A DNA stretch of 11,635 bases, taken from NCBI GenBank assembly GCA_030446525.1, contig JAUJNC010000174.1:1-11635 (forward strand), given 5' to 3'. The notes beneath the pieces are model-generated. The model saw nothing but the letters and a program-made list of their open reading frames with translations, was not told the DNA's origin and made no database searches. The DNA comes from Armatimonadaceae bacterium (GTDB lineage Bacteria > Armatimonadota > Armatimonadia > Armatimonadales > Armatimonadaceae). Position 1 is the stretch's first letter. Each line of letters starts with the position of its first letter. Shown here in pieces: positions 7,640 through 11,635 of the stretch. A program made the translations under genes and the position numbers.

Positions 7640-8895
7640 TCAGCGAAGGAAGCCTCGATAAGGCCGGCATCGATCGCGAGGATCTGGCCCGTGGTGAGCT
7701 TCAAACGGTCCGAGGCAAAGCAGAAAGACCGCCTCCGCAACCTCGGCCGGCGTCACCTTGCGCCCCAGCAGCGTTCTCTCGGCGTAGAAGCCGGAAAGCT
7801 TGTCGCGCAGCGCCTCGGTCTCGTCTCGCTCTCTTCAAAGGCAATGCCGTACTTGGCGAGCGACGTCAAGACGCGCTCGCGCGGGAACTGCAGTGAGCCT
7901 TCGACGACGCTGGCGGGGGCGACGCCGTTGACGCGGACCTGCGGCGCGCACGCGACGGCAAGCTCGCGGATCAGGTGATTGAGCGCGGCCTTGCTGGTGT
8001 CGTAGGCGAAGCTGCCTTTTTTGGCGACCAAGGCGTTGGCGCTGCTGATCAGCGACGCTGCCCGGGGTCCCCTGCCGCGCCATCATCTCCCGCGCCTCGT
8101 CGGCGGCGACGAGCCGAGCAGGTTGACATCGAAGGTCGTGCGCCACTGCCCCTCCGTGATCCGTCCGCTCTCGTCCGGCGGGAAGAAGACGGCGGCCACG
8201 CACACCAGGATGTCCACGCCGCCGTATTGGAGGGCGACGGCGTCCGCTTGAGCGGCGCATCGACGCCCGATCGGTACAGTCCACGGTTTCGGCGTGGGCG
8301 ACCTCGGCATATAGCGCGCCTTCAACCCCACGGCCGCTTCCTCCGCCAGCTCGGCCAGGTCGGCGGCGACGACGTGCGCGCCCTCCTCGCCCAGGCGCGC
8401 CGCGATCGCGCGCCCGATGCCGGGACTCGCGCCGATGACCACGGCAATCTTGCGGCTCAGGCTCCTTCTCCGGGGGCATCGCTTCAGCTTCGCCTCCTCG
8501 AGCAGCCAGTACTCGATGTTGAAGGCCTCGCGGGGCGGCAGGGCGACGTAGTTGTCCACTTTCCGCGGTCGGGGGATGCCGGGCTGCGCGGGCAGATCGT
8601 CGTCCAGGGCCGTGGCGCCCTCCATGACGTGGATGGCGTTGACGTAAAACTCGCCCGTGATCCGCGCTTCGGTCTTGCTGCGGCCGAAGGAGAACATGCC
8701 CACGCCGGGGACGAGGACGACCGTCCGGGTTCGGCGAGCGCATGGCAATCGAACAGCCCTGTTCTCCTCGTAGTAGCGGGCGTAATCGTCGCGGTACGCG
8801 GGCAACGCCTGCGCCGCCGCGATCAGGCCGGAAGCATCGCCCGTCTGGGCGTCCCCGCGACGAACAGCGGGCGCACCTTGGTGCGAACGAAATGG
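7640..8895 (-). pseudogene. rhaD: Short-chain dehydrogenase half of the aldolase/dehydrogenase fusion, multiply frameshifted
   Basis: Continues the same gene as the aldolase part upstream. Recognisable in order: CPDHFVRTKVRPLFV, DDYARYYEEN, VVLVPGVGMFSFGRSKTEARITGEFYVN, the NAD-binding VIGASPGIGRAIAARLGEEG, GGVDILV, VAKKGSFAYDTSKAALNHL with the YxxxK catalytic pair, VRVNGVAPASVVEGS, VTPAEVAEAVFLL, and an end resembling the family terminus EAFLR (TGA at 7640-7642). In RhaD/YuxG-type proteins this half oxidises L-lactaldehyde to L-lactate. These pieces lie in alternating frames: breaks near 8903/8850, 8750/8725, 8480/8460, 8310/8260, 8110/8050, 7835, 7710 and 7655. Most come as pairs that restore the original frame within about 10-20 codons. 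The protein would be about 715 aa if repaired, the family's normal length. Confidence 0.75.
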
Positions 8896-9795
8896 TCAGG
8901 GCAGGCTCGTGCCCTGCCAGGCCAGTGCTTTGGCGCGGGCGCTCCCGATAAAGCGAAGCACCTCCTCGCTGTCGGTGAAGTGGCCGATGACATCGCCGAC
9001 CGCGCCGCGCAGGACGGGCATGAGGGCGCGGGCCAGCACGTCGCGGTCGGGCCGCGCCCCGACGACCGTCCCGCCGAAGAGCGCATCGCCCTTGGCGTGG
9101 ACGCGCGCGAGGACGTATTGCCCGATGCCGTCGATGACGCGCAGGGTGCTGGCGTAGCTTTCCCGCGACGTGTCGCCCCAGGTGAACAGGCCGTGCGAGC
9201 CGAGCAGGATGCCGTCGGCGTCCGGGTCCTCGCGCACCGCCCGCTCCAGCCACAGGCCCAGCTCGAAGCCGGGGCGTTTCCAGGGCAGCCAGACCAGCTT
9301 CAGGCCCGTTTCCCGGTGCAGGCGTTCGAGCTGCGCGGGGCCGTTGGCGCAGGCGGCGAGCGCGATGGCCCAGTCGGGGTGGAGGTGATCCACGTGGCGG
9401 AACGGCAAAAACGCGTGCAGCGGCGTGTCGATCGAAGCGGCGCGCGGGTTACCCGCGAACGTGCACAGCGGGTACAGGTGGACTACCTCGTCCTCGTGCT
9501 CCACACCCCGGTAGCGCCGCTTCAAGCCGTCGAGCCTGTCCTGGTAGAGCGTCGCGAAGCCGTCGCGCCCCATCGTCCCCAGGTCGCCGCCGCTGCCCTT
9601 GACCCACAGGACGGTGACGGTCTCGCCGGTCACGGGGTCCTCCATCGGCACCTTGGCGGACGTGTTGCCGCCGCCGAAGTTGGTCAGGCGTTTGTCGCTC
9701 CCGAGCAGGTTGGACCGGTAGCGGAGCAGCTCCGGCTCGTCCATCCCCGCCGTCTCGTCCTCGTTCCACAGGTCCCGAAGGTAGCGCAGTTCCAT
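8896..9795 (-). CDS. rhaD: Class II aldolase half of bifunctional rhamnulose-1-phosphate aldolase/short-chain dehydrogenase
   Basis: 299 codons open from ATG 9793-9795 (AAGGA at 9806-9810, 10 nt spacing) to a premature TGA at 8896-8898. The protein cleaves L-rhamnulose-1-phosphate to dihydroxyacetone phosphate and L-lactaldehyde. Visible motifs are LTNFGGGNTSAK (about residues 37-48), LWVKGSGGDLGTM (63-75), the zinc-ligand region IDTPLHAFLPFRHVDHLHPD (122-141) and LLGSHGLFTWGDT (197-209). The TGA comes right after QGTS. Removing one C near 8903 restores CPDHFVRTK, the normal continuation, so the stop is a frameshift product and the true gene runs on to about 7640. The fused form is the Bacillus YuxG (RhaEW) type. 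The pathway role in L-rhamnose use is inferred from the family; no isomerase, kinase or transporter is in the window. Confidence 0.88.
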   Translation of the reverse strand: MELRYLRDLWNEDETAGMDEPELLRYRSNLLGSDKRLTNFGGGNTSAKVPMEDPVTGETVTVLWVKGSGGDLGTMGRDGFATLYQDRLDGLKRRYRGVEHEDEVVHLYPLCTFAGNPRAASIDTPLHAFLPFRHVDHLHPDWAIALAACANGPAQLERLHRETGLKLVWLPWKRPGFELGLWLERAVREDPDADGILLGSHGLFTWGDTSRESYASTLRVIDGIGQYVLARVHAKGDALFGGTVVGARPDRDVLARALMPVLRGAVGDVIGHFTDSEEVLRFIGSARAKALAWQGTSLP

Positions 9796-9834
9796 AGTTT
9801 GCTGTTCCTTATCAAAAGCCGGAGGATGACAGTA

Positions 9835-9975
9835 TCAGCGATCCCATGCGTCGCGGTCCTCACGATGGTTTGTCTCCTCAAAATACAGGTTGTCTGACGC
9901 CACGCCGACTTCGTTCGCCAGTTCTGGGAGCTTCCTGGCCCGGTCCTCCGGCAGGGCAATGGTGACGGTTGCCAT
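9835..9975 (-). CDS. 46-aa ribbon-helix-helix-like protein (possible antitoxin remnant)
   Basis: Starts at ATG 9973-9975 as MATVTIALPEDRARKLPELA, followed by NEVGVASDNLYFEE, and stops at TGA 9835-9837. The opening strand of alternating small and hydrophobic residues plus an amphipathic helix matches the N-terminal DNA-binding half of small ribbon-helix-helix antitoxins. Those usually run to 70-90 aa, so this one is short and lacks a toxin-binding tail. A purine-rich GGGAGAGG lies about 8-16 nt upstream. It sits between the second attC-like repeat and the aldolase gene (40 nt before it), with no toxin beside it. It is probably a truncated cassette gene or antitoxin relic. A TACAAT box about 40 nt upstream could be a -10 element, but no convincing -35 is seen. 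Confidence 0.5.
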   Translation of the reverse strand: MATVTIALPEDRARKLPELANEVGVASDNLYFEETNHREDRDAWDR

Positions 9976-10042
9976 GGCAATGACGCCTCTCCCGGCAACG
10001 CTTTCCTGTATTGTACACCCTAACTGGAACCCAGGAAGCGCC

Positions 10043-10141
10043 GCTTAACGGCCAGAACTCACCGGCGCGAAGATGAGGGGCAATAGCAAAGAAATACCGG
10101 CTGCAAGCGCGTCCGGTGCAGTATGCAGTATGTTGTTGGGC
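10043..10141 (-). repeat. attC-like recombination site 1 (behind vapC)
   Basis: On the minus strand it begins with R'' GCCCAAC (10141-10135) and ends with R' GTTAAGC (10049-10043), fitting RYYYAAC and GTTRRRY. Inner boxes CACCGGACGCG (L'', 10118-10108) and CGCGCCGGT (L', 10069-10061) are complementary except for one extra A in L''. An extra base on that side is the known polarity mark of attC. Boxes and central CAGCCGGT are shared with site 2. It begins 8 nt after the vapC stop, as expected of a cassette end. The R''-L'' spacer is long (16 nt) because CATACTG is tandemly repeated (10132-10119). Alternative: a non-integron dispersed palindrome. Confidence 0.65.
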
Positions 10142-10149
10142 CGCCGGGC

Positions 10150-10536
10150 CTATAGCTTCTGGTAGGGAACGATGACTGCGGCCAGCATCGGAAAATGCTT
10201 CTTGTTGAGAGTTACCAAGGCTGCCTGTCGAACCTCCGCTGTTGCCGCAATCAGCGCGTCGGCAAGCCCAACGTTGTGACTCCTGCCGTAGTCCCGGCGG
10301 TACAGGCCGCCTTTGACCGCCATCACTTCATCCACGGGGACCACTTCAAAGGCCGTGAGGAACGTATCCAGAGCCGTCCTTTCTTTGCCTTCACGCACGC
10401 CTGCATACAACTCAGCCACCGTGATGGCGGACAGGAGTTGCGGCTCGATCAGCCCTTCCAGATACGCCACCGCGTCCGCTTGCCCACGCAAGTAGTCGAT
10501 GACCACATCCGTATCAATCAAGAGGCGCTCAGCCAT
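10150..10536 (-). CDS. vapC: VapC-type PIN-domain ribonuclease toxin
   Basis: 128 aa. PIN-domain acidic residues are visible: D8 in LLIDTDVVIDYL, E42 in ITVAELYAG and D93 in LADALIAATA. The fourth metal-site region reads TLNKKHF, with N111 and H114 where many homologues have N and D; the His form also occurs in active-looking relatives. VapC toxins cut tRNA or rRNA at defined sites and stop translation when unmatched by VapB. The start is 18 nt after the vapB stop, so the two form an operon. The stop lies 8 nt before attC-like site 1. Nothing indicates damage. Confidence 0.9.
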   Translation of the reverse strand: MAERLLIDTDVVIDYLRGQADAVAYLEGLIEPQLLSAITVAELYAGVREGKERTALDTFLTAFEVVPVDEVMAVKGGLYRRDYGRSHNVGLADALIAATAEVRQAALVTLNKKHFPMLAAVIVPYQKL

Positions 10537-10554
10537 TGTGGTTACCGCTCGCCG

Positions 10555-10788
10555 CTAAAACCTGTCGAATCCGGCTCTGAGTTCTTCTAGCTCGGGCAAG
10601 TCGCGTCGGTCTTTCCAGATGCCTTTGGCCTGCTGGAGTAAGGCGAGCCGATTCTGCTGCTTAGACTGGGCAAGGAAAGATCCGACAGCCTCATGGAGCA
10701 GTTGTTCTTGCGTTTTACCGGTGCGCTGTGCTATCGCTCGCAGGGTTTCGCTTTCCGCCTCTGTCAGGGTGACTTGTGCTGTGGCCAT
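10555..10788 (-). CDS. vapB: VapB-type ribbon-helix-helix antitoxin
   Basis: 77 aa. The N-terminal strand ATAQVTLTEAE and helices ETLRAIAQRTGKTQEQLLHEAV form a ribbon-helix-helix DNA-binding unit (about residues 3-45). The C-terminal tail GIWKDRRDLPELEELRAGFDRF (about 56-77) is the acidic/aromatic toxin-binding segment typical of partners of this PIN subgroup. AAAGGA at 10795-10800 sits 6 nt before the ATG, a good ribosome binding site. A TAAAAT hexamer (10828-10833, minus strand) might be a -10 box, which would give the cassette its own promoter, but the -35 is poor. RHH antitoxins normally repress their own operon. Followed by vapC. Confidence 0.88.
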   Translation of the reverse strand: MATAQVTLTEAESETLRAIAQRTGKTQEQLLHEAVGSFLAQSKQQNRLALLQQAKGIWKDRRDLPELEELRAGFDRF

Positions 10789-10867
10789 TCGCTGTCCTTT
10801 TCACGAGTTATCATGCTGCCCTTGTCTATTTTAACGCACAATACCGGGGTTTGGCCAAGCAGTTGCG

Positions 10868-10977
10868 GCCCAACGGCCAACCTGACCGGCGCGAAAGGTA
10901 AGCCCTTGTACAACGGAAACCGGCTGTATTCGCGTCCGGTGCGTGGGACCGCGCGGCCGGTGAAGGAGTTGTTAGGC
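10868..10977 (-). repeat. attC-like recombination site 2 (behind the 80-aa membrane protein gene)
   Basis: On the minus strand R'' is GCCTAAC (10977-10971) and R' is GTTGGGC (10874-10868). L' CGCGCCGGT is at 10893-10885. L'' occurs twice: CACCGGCCGCG (10962-10952), 8 nt after R'', and CACCGGACGCG (10941-10931), each with one extra base relative to L'. The 37-nt centre has CAGCCGGT as in site 1. It starts 13 nt after the upstream gene's stop. Similarity to site 1 plus conserved boxes is what one expects of neighbouring attC sites in one chromosomal array. Confidence 0.65.
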
Positions 10978-10990
10978 CCCTCGCTTCGAT

Positions 10991-11233
10991 CTACCTATTC
11001 CCGCTTCGGCAGCTTGATGCCTTCCAGTGCGCCAGAATCTTGAGCGGACTTTCCCAGTCCGCGCCTGTTCCGAATTCCTTGCTGCGCCACGCGGGGCTGA
11101 CATCAGCGGCAGTTAGGCACTGAGCAAGGTACAGAATCGGAGACAGCAGGGCAAACACTACGATGATGGCGGCATAGAACATGACACCCAAAAGCCATAA
11201 CCCGAACCAGAAAGCCCGGCGCAGAATCTCCAT
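10991..11233 (-). CDS. Small membrane protein, 80 aa, unrecognised
   Basis: MEILRRAFWFGLWLLGVMFYAAIIVVFALLSPILYL gives one long or two short membrane helices over residues 7-40 with positive charges in front. A hydrophilic tail follows, containing WRSKEFGTG and ILAHWKAS. No family recognised. The start is ATG 11231-11233; no good ribosome binding site is visible. The gene lies between a lone GTTAGGC box (11276-11282) and attC-like site 2, so it would be the gene of a cassette of about 408 bp. Short membrane proteins of unknown role are common in integron cassettes. The far C-terminus may be altered by an indel; I cannot judge without homologues. Confidence 0.5.
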   Translation of the reverse strand: MEILRRAFWFGLWLLGVMFYAAIIVVFALLSPILYLAQCLTAADVSPAWRSKEFGTGADWESPLKILAHWKASSCRSGNR

Positions 11234-11275
11234 TGTCTATCCGATCGCTAACCACTTTGGCTCCGCCACGACAGG

Positions 11276-11282
11276 GCCTAAC
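11276..11282 (-). other. Lone R'-type core box GTTAGGC (candidate cassette junction)
   Basis: On the minus strand the box reads GTTAGGC, matching GTTRRRY and preceded by AT-rich TTTATA. No matching RYYYAAC or L boxes are found on its 5' side, so it is a half-site: either a worn attC, an attI-like site, or a secondary insertion site. It lies about 43 nt before the 80-aa ORF, a plausible 5' cassette boundary. A 7-bp match alone is weak evidence. Confidence 0.3.
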
Positions 11283-11350
11283 TATAAATTCTATCTCACG
11301 ACCGCATTCCGCGTAAGTGCGCGACTGGCCGGTCAGCGAGGCAGGACGGG

Positions 11351-11635
11351 TCACTTTTCGATCAGGTAATACAGGGTGTCGGGCAGGAGTGCGATGGATT
11401 TGGCCGAACCCAACGCCTTGCGTCCGTAGCCGTTGAAGTCCAGGGCGGTGACCTTCAGGCGGCCGGCGTCGCCCCGGTTCAGGGAAACGGTCCCCGCCAT
11501 GTTTTTCACGACGATGGGGGCGCCGCCCAGGTTGTTGATCGGGCGCAGGCCGCTGCCGGGCGCCTCCCAGCCGTAGTTCTTGTCCTCCGACATGACCTGC
11601 AGCAGGATCTTGCCCGACTCGGCCAGCGGCTTGTC
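11351..11635 (-). CDS. C-terminal end of a larger protein, probably carbohydrate-active (5' end beyond window)
   Basis: The frame is open to the window edge (95 codons). The edge sequence reads DKPLAESGKILLQVMSEDKN in frame before an internal Met at 11593, so the gene starts outside. The segment continues NYGWEAPGSGLRPINNLGGA, PIVVKNMAGTVSLNRG, LKVTALDFNGYGRK and ends SIALLPDTLYYLIEK. This pattern (LAESGKIL, a beta-rich module, LPDTLYYLIE at the terminus) resembles the last beta-sandwich module of large hypothetical glycoside-hydrolase-type proteins, by recall only. It faces the same way as the aldolase and hydrolase, which suggests one sugar-use locus. Confidence 0.6.
   Translation of the reverse strand, partial: DKPLAESGKILLQVMSEDKNYGWEAPGSGLRPINNLGGAPIVVKNMAGTVSLNRGDAGRLKVTALDFNGYGRKALGSAKSIALLPDTLYYLIEK

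Noticed and set aside
7835..9253. 472-aa open frame on the minus strand
   Set aside because: Arg/Pro/Gly-rich text out of phase with the aldolase/dehydrogenase for most of its length. It only borrows true segments where the real gene is frameshifted.
7975..9897. 640-aa open frame on the plus strand
   Set aside because: Antisense shadow of the aldolase/dehydrogenase; low-complexity Val/Arg/Ala/Gln-rich text with no motifs.
10043..10977. Reading the attC-like sites in plus-strand orientation
   Set aside because: The outer boxes fit either way, but the extra base in the inner box and the position right behind minus-strand stop codons both favour the minus orientation.
11103..11354. 83-aa minus-strand open frame overlapping the membrane protein gene
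   Set aside because: Competes with a frame that has a clear hydrophobic pattern, and it spans the candidate cassette junction. No family features.
1..11635. tRNA, rRNA, CRISPR arrays, transposase or integrase genes
   Set aside because: I looked for these and saw none: no regularly spaced repeats, no recognisable tRNA or rRNA stretches, and no DDE or tyrosine recombinase motifs.

Overview
The window is a GC-rich bacterial chromosome segment with tightly packed genes and little intergenic space. Gene content suggests an uncultured soil- or sediment-type bacterium. The clues are an SMC with a repeat-derived tail, a fused rhamnulose-phosphate aldolase/dehydrogenase, a glycoside hydrolase with a trimerisation domain, and VapBC. 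Armatimonadota or Chloroflexota would fit, but this is a guess from gene style, not a phylogenetic result.

Layout. (1) 2-3549, plus strand: the C-terminal part of SMC, an orphan phospholipase-D-like domain protein, an SRPBCC protein and a glycerate kinase. Two of the three junctions are stop/start overlaps (GTGA and ATGA), so this reads as one transcription unit. (2) 3615-5473, minus strand: a lower-GC island with an intact D12-class DNA adenine methyltransferase, followed 6 nt later by a frame-broken reading frame that may be its partner gene. (3) 5638-9795, minus strand: a deoxy-sugar (probably L-rhamnose/L-fucose) catabolic pair, made of the fused aldolase/short-chain dehydrogenase (RhaD/YuxG type) and a GHL6-like glycoside hydrolase. 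The hydrolase starts 23 nt after the aldolase/dehydrogenase ends. Both are interrupted by clustered, often mutually compensating frameshifts. (4) 9835-11282, minus strand: small accessory genes (46-aa ribbon-helix-helix-like protein, VapB-VapC, 80-aa membrane protein) separated by two related structured repeats. (5) 11351-11635, minus strand: the C-terminal end of a larger protein that resembles the tail of a glycoside-hydrolase-type protein.

The most interesting signal is in region 4. The repeats at 10043-10141 and 10868-10977 have the architecture of integron attC recombination sites: RYYYAAC and GTTRRRY outer boxes, inner complementary boxes CACCGGaCGCG / CGCGCCGGT with one extra base on the 5' side, and similar central parts. 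Each lies 8-13 nt behind the stop codon of a minus-strand gene, as attC does in a gene cassette. A lone GTTAGGC box at 11276-11282 marks a possible third junction. I read this as a small integrase-less cassette array (CALIN type) carrying a toxin-antitoxin cassette and a membrane-protein cassette, inserted between genes of a carbohydrate locus. No integrase is in the window.

Frameshifts cluster at about 3340-4400 and 7030-8905, while neighbouring genes are clean. This points either to locally poor consensus sequence or to true decay. Raw reads would decide.
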